Position numbers and translations under genes: made by a program | Origin: Clostridiales bacterium UBA8960 | GTDB lineage: Bacteria > Bacillota > Clostridia > Peptostreptococcales > Acidaminobacteraceae | DNA: 6,790 nucleotides | Direction: 5' to 3' | Assembly: GCA_003482695.1 (NCBI GenBank) | Contig: DMYC01000020.1 | Location: forward strand, 1 to 6,790 | Notes under the pieces: generated by a model | The model's database searches: none | Seen by the model: only the letters and a program-made list of their open reading frames with translations | Told to the model about the DNA's origin: nothing | Shown: positions 1 through 5,860 of the stretch, piece by piece | Numbering within the stretch: position 1 is the first letter of the stretch | Layout: each line of letters begins with the position of its first letter

Positions 1-1
1 T

Positions 2-1432
2 GGAATACTTGTGAGTAAAACCGGTAAAATTCTGTCAAATGAAACGACGATTGACATGAAAATGTCACCTGATATGATGAACGAATCGTGGTATATCGAT
101 GTCATGGAAAAAGGGTCAATGCCTGTTTTAACATCGATTAGAAGGCAAGCGTTCACGATGGATAAAAGCCAATGGGTCATATCGATCGGTCAAGAAATCG
201 TTGACGAAGAAGGGGCGCATGTGGGGCTTTTTATCCTCGACTTTTCTTATGAAGTCATCGAACGATTTTTGCTTAACCTCAGCTTAGGTTCTGAAGGGTT
301 TGCATTTATCCTTTCGGACCTTGATGAACTCGTGTATCATAAAGACGTTTCTTTTTTTGAGTCGAGAGAAAACCTCACTGAACTGACAGCCATACAAAAG
401 ATGGTATCCGGATATGACAAGACGATGGGTAAGTTGACACATCAGGTTGATATCGAAGGGACAGACTGGTGTCTTGTTGGGGTATCTTCACTGGATCATT
501 TGAGTGCGGCAAGGCGTCAGCTGTTTGAAGTAATCACCTTGGTTGCGCTTCTTTTGACGGCGATCGCCATAGGAAGTGGCGTGCTTATCGCTTCGAGGAT
601 TTCAAAACCGATCCGAAGCCTAGAAGAAGCGATGAATCATTTGTCGAGCGAACTTGTGGATGCGGTCGAAGTGCCGAACAGCTGCTATGAAGTGGATAAT
701 TTACGCCTTCGTTTCAATGAAATGCGTATCCAGATAGAAGCATTGCTTGCGGGCATAAAAGAAAAGGAATATTACCTTAGAGAGTCCGAAATTCGCGCGC
801 TTTACAGCCAAATCAATCCACACTTTCTCTACAATACTTTGGATACCATCATTTGGATGGCAGAATTTAAGGACACGGAGAAAGTGGTTGCCATCACGAA
901 AGCATTGGCACAATTCTTTAGAATTTCCCTCAGTCATGGTGATGCACTTATTCCACTTTCTGATGAGATTGAACACATTCAGCAGTATCTGTTCATTCAG
1001 GAGCAAAGATATGGCGATCAGCTATTCTATGAGATCGAGGTTTCGCCAGAGCTATCAGACATCCGCGTTCCGAAGATCATTTTGCAACCGATCGTGGAAA
1101 ATGCCATCTATCACGGCATTAAGCCGCTTGGTCGACCTGGACATTTGAGAATAAAAGCGCATATCAATAAAAATGCTGACTCCGATCAACCGGATGAATT
1201 GATTATTAGCGTAAGTGATGACGGTGTGGGATTCGAACAGTCTCAGCCGAAGCCGAAGGCGTCGGAAACGATGACGAAACTAGGTGGTGTTGGCCTTGAC
1301 AATGTAAACCGCCGAATCGCACTCATTTACGGTCCGGCGTATGGGCTCAGTGTGGAGTCAAAACTGGGCGTTGGGACCGAGGTTAATATCAGAATCCCCC
1401 TCACCTTTACAAATGCATTAAGAAAAGGCTAA
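2..1432 (+). CDS. YesM-family sensor histidine kinase (5' partial)
   Basis: Membrane sensor kinase of the YesM/LytS-like class, predicted to autophosphorylate on His and pass phosphate to a YesN-type AraC-family response regulator, often controlling carbohydrate transport and use. The reading frame is open to the window edge, so the GTG at 11 is probably internal. Family members are usually near 580-600 aa, so roughly 110-120 residues (first membrane helix and start of the sensor) are missing. Numbering from that GTG: residues 1-160 resemble the distal half of an extracellular dCache sensor domain; about 171-194 is a hydrophobic membrane helix; about 195-247 is a HAMP linker beginning ASRISKPI; the His_kinase motif SQINPHFLYNTLD carries the predicted phospho-acceptor His271. 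The N-box is LQPIVENAIYHGI (Asn364), G1 is DDGVGF (403-408) and G2 is GGVGLDNVNRRI. The ATPase domain is complete to the stop. No response regulator lies downstream, so a partner is expected upstream or elsewhere. Family assignment is secure; the ligand is unknown. Confidence 0.93.
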   Translation, partial: GILVSKTGKILSNETTIDMKMSPDMMNESWYIDVMEKGSMPVLTSIRRQAFTMDKSQWVISIGQEIVDEEGAHVGLFILDFSYEVIERFLLNLSLGSEGFAFILSDLDELVYHKDVSFFESRENLTELTAIQKMVSGYDKTMGKLTHQVDIEGTDWCLVGVSSLDHLSAARRQLFEVITLVALLLTAIAIGSGVLIASRISKPIRSLEEAMNHLSSELVDAVEVPNSCYEVDNLRLRFNEMRIQIEALLAGIKEKEYYLRESEIRALYSQINPHFLYNTLDTIIWMAEFKDTEKVVAITKALAQFFRISLSHGDALIPLSDEIEHIQQYLFIQEQRYGDQLFYEIEVSPELSDIRVPKIILQPIVENAIYHGIKPLGRPGHLRIKAHINKNADSDQPDELIISVSDDGVGFEQSQPKPKASETMTKLGGVGLDNVNRRIALIYGPAYGLSVESKLGVGTEVNIRIPLTFTNALRKG

Positions 1433-1436
1433 AAAT

Positions 1437-1465
1437 GGGACGAACGGCTAAATTCAAGGTATAAT
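1437..1465 (+). promoter_or_regulatory. Putative sigma-A promoter for the GNAT gene
   Basis: A perfect TATAAT -10 lies at 1460-1465, with a weak -35 (GGGACG, 1437-1442) at the ideal 17-bp spacing. Transcription would begin near 1472, about 25 nt before the acetyltransferase start. No hairpin terminator follows the kinase stop at 1430-1432, so read-through from the kinase is also possible and this may be an internal promoter. Confidence 0.45.
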
Positions 1466-1487
1466 CATATCAAGAGACACGGTTCGC

Positions 1488-1492
1488 GGAGG
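1488..1492 (+). promoter_or_regulatory. Ribosome binding site of the GNAT gene
   Basis: GGAGG lies 4 nt before the ATG at 1497 and 13 nt before a second in-frame ATG at 1506. Neither spacing is ideal. The first ATG is preferred, but a start at residue 4 (MNLSTDRL) cannot be excluded and would leave the GNAT fold intact. Confidence 0.6.
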
Positions 1493-1496
1493 CATT

Positions 1497-2021
1497 ATGA
1501 AATTTATGAATTTGAGTACAGACAGGTTACAACTGAAATTGATTTCGCATGAAGACGTCGACTTCATCTTTGACCATTTCAGAGATGAATCGGTGAACGC
1601 ATATCTTTACGATGCCGAACCGTTTAAGAGCATCGAAGAGGCGAATGAAATAATCGACTTTTACGTCAAAGGCGAACCTCGCCTTCAAAGCCGGTGGATT
1701 ATGATTACTAAAGAAGGTGGAGAGAAAATAGGGACATGCGGCTTCCATAATTGGAATAAAAGCAGCGGGCTCATGGAAATCGGCTATGACATGAAGAAAA
1801 CATATTGGGATCAGGGGTTCATGACTGAGGCACTTGAAGCCATACTCTCCTTTGCAAAGGTAAAAATGCACATTAAAACAGTCAACGCCCATATTTTCGT
1901 TGGGAATGCCAGTTCGATTCGATTGGTAGAGAAGTTGGGTTTCCAAAGAAAGGGTTCTTATAATGAGGTTTATTTAGGTGAGGAATACCCACACTGGGTT
2001 TATTCAAAAACGCTCGTATAG
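1497..2021 (+). CDS. GNAT-family N-acetyltransferase, RimJ/RimL type
   Basis: Predicted cytoplasmic acetyl-CoA-dependent N-acetyltransferase of the Acetyltransf_3 (RimJ/RimL-like) group. At 174 aa it has the usual length for a single-domain member. It opens with the typical STDRLQLKLISHEDVDFIF segment (strand 1 and helix 1). MEIGYDM (93-99) is the central strand, followed by the pyrophosphate-binding loop region YWDQGFMTEAL (103-113), a variant of the Q/R-x-x-G-x-G/A signature with Met109 at the last position. The C-terminal NASSIRLVEKLGFQRKG (137-153) is the characteristic motif B of this group. The substrate cannot be read from the sequence: family members modify protein N-termini, small amines, antibiotics or polyamines. 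It follows the kinase by 64 nt on the same strand and is followed by a strong terminator, so it ends its transcription unit. Family call secure, specific role unknown. Confidence 0.9.
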   Translation: MKFMNLSTDRLQLKLISHEDVDFIFDHFRDESVNAYLYDAEPFKSIEEANEIIDFYVKGEPRLQSRWIMITKEGGEKIGTCGFHNWNKSSGLMEIGYDMKKTYWDQGFMTEALEAILSFAKVKMHIKTVNAHIFVGNASSIRLVEKLGFQRKGSYNEVYLGEEYPHWVYSKTLV

Positions 2022-2031
2022 CCAGAAATGC

Positions 2032-2059
2032 AAAAAAGACCGTATTAACGGTCTTTTTT
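2032..2059. terminator. Bidirectional intrinsic terminator between convergent genes
   Basis: A 12-bp perfect inverted repeat (2032-2043 with 2048-2059) has a 4-nt ATTA loop. The GACCGT/ACGGTC core is flanked by six A on the left and six T on the right, so a U-tract follows the stem on either strand. It lies 10 nt after the acetyltransferase stop and 2 nt from the stop of the opposing helicase gene, so it can end both transcripts. Confidence 0.9.
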
Positions 2060-2061
2060 GT

Positions 2062-3921
2062 TTACAAGCAAAGCGGACTAACTTCCCCAAAGTAAAATAG
2101 ATTTAGCCTATGAAGCGCCCGGGTGCATGCGATGTATAAAAGTTGCTTATCCTCTCTTGTATGGTAATGCACGTCATCGACATCCCATACGATGACGGCA
2201 TCAAATTCCAAACCTTTCGAAAGGTAGATCGGCAAAACAAATGTGCCTGTGAGGTCTGAGCGAGACTGACTTTGAACCAGACTGAGCTCGATTTTTGAGT
2301 GCATTTGCTCAAAAAGTTTAATGGACGCATCTTCGGTTTTACATAAAATACCGATTGACGCGTAACCCAGCTCTTTACAGCGTTCAATTTCCGATATCAG
2401 ACCCATAAAGTCGGATACCTTATCGCGTTTTATGAGCTGAGGCACTTCACAGTGGCGGCTGTAGCTCTTGATTTCAGTATCGACAAAACGTGTACTAAAC
2501 TCAAGAATTTCATGAGCAGATCTAAAACTCTTGTCCATAGAGACTAAGGATGTGTTTTTTTTACGCAGGGTGCTCTTAACGAGTTCATAGAATGAAAGTT
2601 TTTCATGCTTCTCAATCGTTTGGTTGATGTCTCCTAAAACCGTAAACTGAGCACCCGGAAACATAAGTTTCAAAATCTCAAAATGAATCTGATAATAATC
2701 CTGTGCTTCATCCACGACGACGTGTTTGATATGGCGATAGTCATCATAACCGTTCGATCTGAGATACAAGTAAACGATTGCAGAAGCATCCTCATATCGG
2801 ATAGATGTGTCATTTAATGCCTCAGGGTCTTTTACGATTTGAAAGTAGAGTGCCATTATTTTATCCACGGGCATATTGGGTCTTATATCAACATCGTTTA
2901 GGCGGTCTATGAATTCCGAATTCATTTTATAGAGCAGTTCATTTTTTTTCCGTATCGGATCAACGCTAGATAACAGAAACTCATATAGTTGATTTTTCGT
3001 TTCAAATGGCCGATTGAGAACCATGTCGTACAAGTCATCAAATAAAAATGATGCGACATTTTCTTCGCCAAGTTCAGGTAATACCTGAGAAATGTATTTT
3101 TCAAAAAGAGCATTTGGTGAGATGATAATAATGTTTTGGCTTGTCAATCTGTTTTTTAGGCCGTGGTACATAAGGTAGGCTACCCTATGAAGGGCTACAG
3201 ATGTTTTGCCGCTTCCGGCAACGCCTTGAACCATCATCAAATCACTCTTCATATTTCTAATGATTAAGTCTTGGTCTCGCTGAATGGTTTCAACGATACT
3301 TTTCATCTGATGTGACGCATTATGCGTCAACATTTTTCTAAGAAAATCATCTAGAATTTGCATATCCGCATCAAAGTAATATTCTAACTCGCCATTCTTG
3401 ATTTCGTACTGACGTTTTAGTTTGAGTTCACCTGAGATTTTGCCAACAGGTGCTTCATAAAAAGCGGGACCAGTACCGTAACGATAAAAGAGGCTTGATA
3501 TTGGTGCGCGCCAATCATAAACGAGTCGGTCGAAATCAGGTTCATTCATGATTGAGTATCGGCCGATGTATATTTTTTCCTCTACAGCGTCGTCGTCAAA
3601 TTTAAAATCCACACGTGCGAAATAGGGACGGTGCATGAATTTTTCAAGTTGCTCGATTTTTTTCATGTTGGATTCGTACTGGTCAATCGTATTCATAGTC
3701 TGCGTTGCAAACTGACTTAGTGCGACAAGTTGATCAAAATTATCACTCGAATTTAAGTTGGATGAAATGGAATGTTTGGCTTCCTCACGCATTTCTCTCT
3801 TTTGCTCGATGATGTCCGCTTTAACTTTTTCAGAAGTTTCTTTTAACAAGTGAATTTGTTCCTTAGCGATGCGCTTTGTTCGTTTAAGGTAATCTTTTTC
3901 AATTATAAATGTTTGATCCAT
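2062..3921 (-). CDS. HelD-like UvrD/Rep superfamily 1 helicase, compact form
   Basis: Predicted ATP-driven motor that binds RNA polymerase and frees it from stalled or post-termination complexes, as known for Bacillus HelD. Residues about 1-100 are charged and helical, matching the HelD coiled-coil arm that enters the polymerase secondary channel. The family hallmark YIGRYSI...VYDWRAPISSLFYRY (118-148) follows. A Q-motif-like TIQRDQ (212-217) precedes Walker A, GVAGSGKT (233-240, Lys239). DEAQD (404-408) is motif II, LGDINQ (429-434) motif III, SFRS (465-468) a motif IV-like segment, SKGLEFDAVIVWD (568-580) motif V and LYIACTRALH (595-604) motif VI, so the ATPase appears intact. At 619 aa it is about 150 shorter than B. 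subtilis HelD (774 aa). The shortening falls mainly between PELGEEN (282-288) and DEAQD, where HelD carries its lineage-specific insertion. The ATG at 3921 is supported by AAGGAG 7 nt upstream. UvrD itself is excluded by length and the WRAPISS signature. Confidence 0.9.
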   Translation of the reverse strand: MDQTFIIEKDYLKRTKRIAKEQIHLLKETSEKVKADIIEQKREMREEAKHSISSNLNSSDNFDQLVALSQFATQTMNTIDQYESNMKKIEQLEKFMHRPYFARVDFKFDDDAVEEKIYIGRYSIMNEPDFDRLVYDWRAPISSLFYRYGTGPAFYEAPVGKISGELKLKRQYEIKNGELEYYFDADMQILDDFLRKMLTHNASHQMKSIVETIQRDQDLIIRNMKSDLMMVQGVAGSGKTSVALHRVAYLMYHGLKNRLTSQNIIIISPNALFEKYISQVLPELGEENVASFLFDDLYDMVLNRPFETKNQLYEFLLSSVDPIRKKNELLYKMNSEFIDRLNDVDIRPNMPVDKIMALYFQIVKDPEALNDTSIRYEDASAIVYLYLRSNGYDDYRHIKHVVVDEAQDYYQIHFEILKLMFPGAQFTVLGDINQTIEKHEKLSFYELVKSTLRKKNTSLVSMDKSFRSAHEILEFSTRFVDTEIKSYSRHCEVPQLIKRDKVSDFMGLISEIERCKELGYASIGILCKTEDASIKLFEQMHSKIELSLVQSQSRSDLTGTFVLPIYLSKGLEFDAVIVWDVDDVHYHTREDKQLLYIACTRALHRLNLFYFGEVSPLCL

Positions 3922-3928
3922 TTATACA

Positions 3929-3934
3929 CTCCTT
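3929..3934 (-). promoter_or_regulatory. Ribosome binding site of the helD-like gene
   Basis: AAGGAG on the - strand, 7 nt before the ATG at 3921. This fixes the start of the helicase. Confidence 0.85.
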
Positions 3935-3958
3935 AGTATTGGGGAACTAATGGTTTTC

Positions 3959-3986
3959 AGTATATAAATATAACACAGTCTTTCAA
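3959..3986 (-). promoter_or_regulatory. Putative sigma-A promoter of the helD-like gene
   Basis: On the - strand, TTGAAA (3981-3986) and TATACT (3959-3964) are separated by 16 bp, in AT-rich DNA. The expected start near 3952 gives a leader of about 30 nt containing the AAGGAG site. No GAAC-N4-GTTC LexA box is seen here, so SOS control of the helicase is not supported. Confidence 0.6.
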
Positions 3987-3998
3987 GAAATGACAGAA

Positions 3999-4027
3999 TT
4001 GAAAAATGTTTTTTGATATGGTATGAT
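3999..4027 (+). promoter_or_regulatory. Putative extended -10 promoter, divergent from the helD-like gene
   Basis: TTGAAA (3999-4004), a 17-bp spacer, and TATGAT (4022-4027) preceded by TGG (4019-4021), which fits an extended TGn -10. By consensus it is at least as good as the helicase promoter. Its -35 is only 12 bp from the helicase -35 on the opposite strand. It points toward the terminator at 4058-4097 and the polymerase operon, with no ordinary gene in between. Confidence 0.55.
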
Positions 4028-4033
4028 TAGAAT

Positions 4034-4093
4034 GGAAGAAGATTATTGTGTGTGTCGAAACCTTGAATGTTGAAAAGCGTTTAAGGTTTTTTT
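4034..4093 (+). ncRNA. Candidate short transcript of about 60 nt (sRNA or attenuated leader)
   Basis: Inferred from the promoter at 3999-4027 (start expected near 4034) and the intrinsic terminator ending near 4093. No known RNA family is recognised. A 13-codon ORF starting at ATG 4032 and ending at TGA 4071-4073 overlaps the transcript start and would encode MEEDYCVCRNLEC. It has no ribosome binding site, so it would need near-leaderless translation. Its stop lies in the terminator loop. The transcript could be an independent small RNA, a leader/attenuator of the polymerase operon, or non-functional. Confidence 0.35.
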
Positions 4094-4097
4094 ATTT
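4058..4097 (+). terminator. Intrinsic terminator in the helD/polymerase intergenic region
   Basis: AAACCTTGAA (4058-4067) pairs with TTTAAGGTTT (4080-4089) through one G-U wobble, with a possible further U-G and G-C pair inside the 12-nt loop. A run of seven T (4087-4093), one A and four more T follow. The U-tract is present only for + strand transcription, so it does not serve the - strand helicase gene. The stem is AT-rich and moderate in strength. Confidence 0.6.
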
Positions 4098-4129
4098 TCC
4101 GTGAATGAGAATCACAGATTGCACTTTAC

Positions 4130-4143
4130 AGAACACTTGTTCT
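4130..4143. promoter_or_regulatory. LexA (SOS) operator
   Basis: AGAACACTTGTTCT matches the Gram-positive LexA/DinR box core GAAC-N4-GTTC exactly (4131-4142). The outer six bases on each side form a perfect inverted repeat. The right half covers the -35 hexamer of the polymerase promoter (4137-4142), so bound LexA would block RNA polymerase. This predicts induction of the polymerase and YolD genes by DNA damage. Confidence 0.82.
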
Positions 4144-4165
4144 TTTGGTAGATTTCTTGTATAAT
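4137..4165 (+). promoter_or_regulatory. Sigma-A promoter of the polymerase-yolD operon
   Basis: TTGTTC (4137-4142), a 17-bp spacer and a perfect TATAAT (4160-4165). The start is expected near 4172, about 44 nt before the polymerase ATG. The -35 is embedded in the LexA box. Confidence 0.75.
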
Positions 4166-4215
4166 GATAAAAGGAAACCTATTGAAATTGGTAGATCAAT
4201 TTAGGAAGTGATATC

Positions 4216-5499
4216 ATGATAAACCGAACATATATATGCATCGACCTCAAGTCTTTTTATGCTTCGGTGGAGTGCGTTGAGCGTGGACTTGATCCGATGA
4301 CGACCAATCTTGTCGTTGCGGATCCAGAACGGTCTGAAAAAACGATTTGCCTTGCGATCACACCTTCCATGAAGGCGCTTGGCATCAAAAATAGATGTCG
4401 GATATTTGAAATCCCTGAGGGTGTGGATTATATCATTGCCTCGCCGAGGATGCAAAAATATATCGATTACTCGGCTGAGATTTATGCGATTTATTTGAGA
4501 TTCGTCTCTAGGGACGATATTCATATTTACTCTATAGATGAGGCTTTTCTCGATATCACAGAGTATCTTGTCACATATCATATGAATGCAAAAGAAATGG
4601 CTCTGATGCTTATGGGTGAGATTCTACGAGAAGTTGGTGTTCGCGCCACGTGCGGCATCGGAACAAATTTATACCTCGCAAAAATCGCACTCGATATAAC
4701 GGCGAAGCATGCCCCCGATTTTATTGGTGTACTAGATGAAACGACATTTCGTGAGCGACTTTGGGACCATAAGCCACTTACGGATTTTTGGAGAATCGGA
4801 AAAGGCACCGCTACTACCCTTGAGCGCTATGGCATTAAGACGATGCGACAGATTGCAGAGATGGATGAAGATTTTCTATATAGCTTGTTCGGTATTGATG
4901 CAGAGCTTCTCATCGATCATGCCTTTGGACGTGAACCTGTGACGATAGCCGATATAAAAGCCTACAAACCTAAAATAAATTGTCTATCAAGTGGTCAAGT
5001 GCTTATGAGGGATTATCTTTTTGAAGAAGGGCGCTTGATCGTTCGAGAGATGATGGATTTGCTTTGCCTTGATCTCGTCGACAAAGAGTTGGTTACGGAT
5101 TCAGTGACCATTTACATCGGATATTCAAACGCACTGCATGTTGAGCCTGCTCGAGGTACGGCTAAGCTAAAAAAATCAACGAGCGCAGATCGTATAATAT
5201 TGCCAGCAGTAACGGCGCTCTATGATCGAATCGTTGATCCTAAAAAACCGGTTCGCAGGATCAACATCACATGCAATCATGTCTCTGAAGATTTGGAAGA
5301 CGCTACTGTTCAACTGAGCATGTTTGATAGCACGACAGATGATGAATCATCAAATCGGAACCTGAGAGTACAAAAGGCTGTACTTGACATTAAAAAGAAA
5401 TATGGTAAGAACTCTATTCTGAAGGGCATGAACTATAGTGAAGCCGCAACCACAAAAGATCGAAACCGACAGATAGGAGGGCATAAAAGTGGCGAATAA
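4216..5499 (+). CDS. Y-family translesion DNA polymerase (UvrX/YqjW/UmuC-like)
   Basis: Predicted error-prone DNA polymerase that bypasses lesions during the SOS response. Catalytic motif I is YICIDLKSFYASVEC (6-20) with metal ligand Asp10 and steric-gate Tyr15. YSIDEAFLD (105-113) supplies Asp108 and Glu109, so the catalytic triad is intact. The Lys at position 12, and LKSFYASVECVERGLDP in place of the DinB-type MDAFFASVE, place it with the UvrX/YqjW group rather than Pol IV. RIGKGTATTLERYGIKTMRQIAEM (193-216) is the helix-hairpin-helix of the thumb; about 250-355 is the little-finger domain. QLSMF (366-370) matches the beta-clamp-binding peptide, as expected for polymerases recruited by DnaN. 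Its 427 aa is normal for the family. The ATG at 4216 has an AGGAAG site 7 nt upstream. The gene is transcribed from a LexA-box promoter and overlaps the YolD gene by 11 bp, and such pairing is typical of this polymerase group. No sign of damage to the gene. Confidence 0.93.
   Translation: MINRTYICIDLKSFYASVECVERGLDPMTTNLVVADPERSEKTICLAITPSMKALGIKNRCRIFEIPEGVDYIIASPRMQKYIDYSAEIYAIYLRFVSRDDIHIYSIDEAFLDITEYLVTYHMNAKEMALMLMGEILREVGVRATCGIGTNLYLAKIALDITAKHAPDFIGVLDETTFRERLWDHKPLTDFWRIGKGTATTLERYGIKTMRQIAEMDEDFLYSLFGIDAELLIDHAFGREPVTIADIKAYKPKINCLSSGQVLMRDYLFEEGRLIVREMMDLLCLDLVDKELVTDSVTIYIGYSNALHVEPARGTAKLKKSTSADRIILPAVTALYDRIVDPKKPVRRINITCNHVSEDLEDATVQLSMFDSTTDDESSNRNLRVQKAVLDIKKKYGKNSILKGMNYSEAATTKDRNRQIGGHKSGE
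5475..5480 (+). promoter_or_regulatory. Ribosome binding site of the yolD-like gene
   Basis: AGGAGG lies inside the polymerase 3' end, 8 nt before the GTG at 5489. It supports that GTG as the start and implies translational coupling. Confidence 0.85.
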
Positions 5500-5827
5500 A
5501 CCTAGAACCCCTATGCCAATTTCAGTACGTGCAAAACAATTTCTGCCATTTGATGCAGTTAAAGGATTAAGAGAAGCACTTAAGAAAAAGGAGTCTGTGC
5601 CTGAAGCGCGACACGAATTATCCGAAGAATTGGCGCTGGAACTAAATGAAAAAATGCAAAAAATTCAAAAAGGTGTGAATGTGACCGTTACATACTACTA
5701 CATTGACACATATATTCAGCTGACTGGAACCGTCATGCAGTTTGATCCGGTTTTTCGAACGCTGGAAGTTGATGAAACGGTTATCGATATTGATGATATA
5801 TTGGATTTGATGCTCGAAGATGAATAA
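5489..5827 (+). CDS. YolD-like protein, partner of the Y-family polymerase
   Basis: A 112-aa soluble protein of the YolD-like family, whose members are commonly encoded beside UvrX/YqjW-type polymerases and are thought to modulate or accompany them, in a manner often compared with UmuD. The biochemical role is not settled. The family signature RAKQFLPFDAVKGLREAL spans residues 14-31. A charged helical stretch follows (31-61), then the beta-rich C-terminal half VTVTYYYIDTYIQLTG...VIDIDDILDL (64-107). The GTG start is chosen for the AGGAGG 8 nt upstream. The first 11 bp overlap the polymerase gene, so the two are co-transcribed and probably translationally coupled under the same LexA control. 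In B. subtilis the YolD-type gene precedes the polymerase; here it follows. The stop codon lies within the stem of the following terminator. Confidence 0.85.
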   Translation: MANKPRTPMPISVRAKQFLPFDAVKGLREALKKKESVPEARHELSEELALELNEKMQKIQKGVNVTVTYYYIDTYIQLTGTVMQFDPVFRTLEVDETVIDIDDILDLMLEDE

Positions 5828-5860
5828 GGCTGATGCATATGCGTGCATCAGCCTTATTTT
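5823..5860. terminator. Intrinsic terminator between convergent yolD-like and GH94-like genes
   Basis: A 15-bp perfect stem (5823-5837 with 5844-5858) has a 6-nt loop and contains the paired GGCTGATGCA/TGCATCAGCC core. TTTT (5857-5860) follows on the + strand. The U-tract is short for + and poorer for -, so it is a strong hairpin with modest tails. It covers the YolD stop (5825-5827) and reaches the opposing stop codon (5859-5861). Confidence 0.75.

Noticed and set aside
701..1006. 101-codon open frame on the - strand within the kinase
   Set aside because: Antisense to the conserved kinase motifs including NPHFLYN; no ribosome binding site or recognisable domain. Explained by the coding of the kinase.
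1441..1486. CGAAC and GTTCG half-sites flanking the GNAT promoter
   Set aside because: They resemble LexA half-sites but are 36 bp apart, whereas a LexA box needs 4 bp between GAAC and GTTC. A 5-bp inverted match at this distance is expected by chance.
1527..1946. 139-codon open frame on the - strand within the acetyltransferase
   Set aside because: Fully antisense to a clear GNAT gene, with no recognisable fold. The convincing gene is on the + strand.
3944..3956. GAAC followed by TAATGGTT near the helicase promoter, considered as a second LexA box
   Set aside because: The right half is not GTTC at the required spacing, so it does not meet the motif.
4058..4192. Imperfect repeat of AAACCT...TTGAAA at 4058 and 4175, which could let the second copy compete for the terminator right arm
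   Set aside because: Only six bases (AGGTTT/AAACCT) would pair at nearly 90 nt distance, and the second copy is transcribed after the terminator decision. Not convincing as an antiterminator.
4201..4581. 126-codon open frame on the - strand over the start of the polymerase gene
   Set aside because: Antisense to polymerase motif I and the SIDEAF region; composition is that of a reverse shadow and no family is recognisable.
5642..5848. 68-codon open frame on the - strand over the yolD-like gene
   Set aside because: Antisense to the conserved YolD segment and partly inside the terminator hairpin; no support as a gene.
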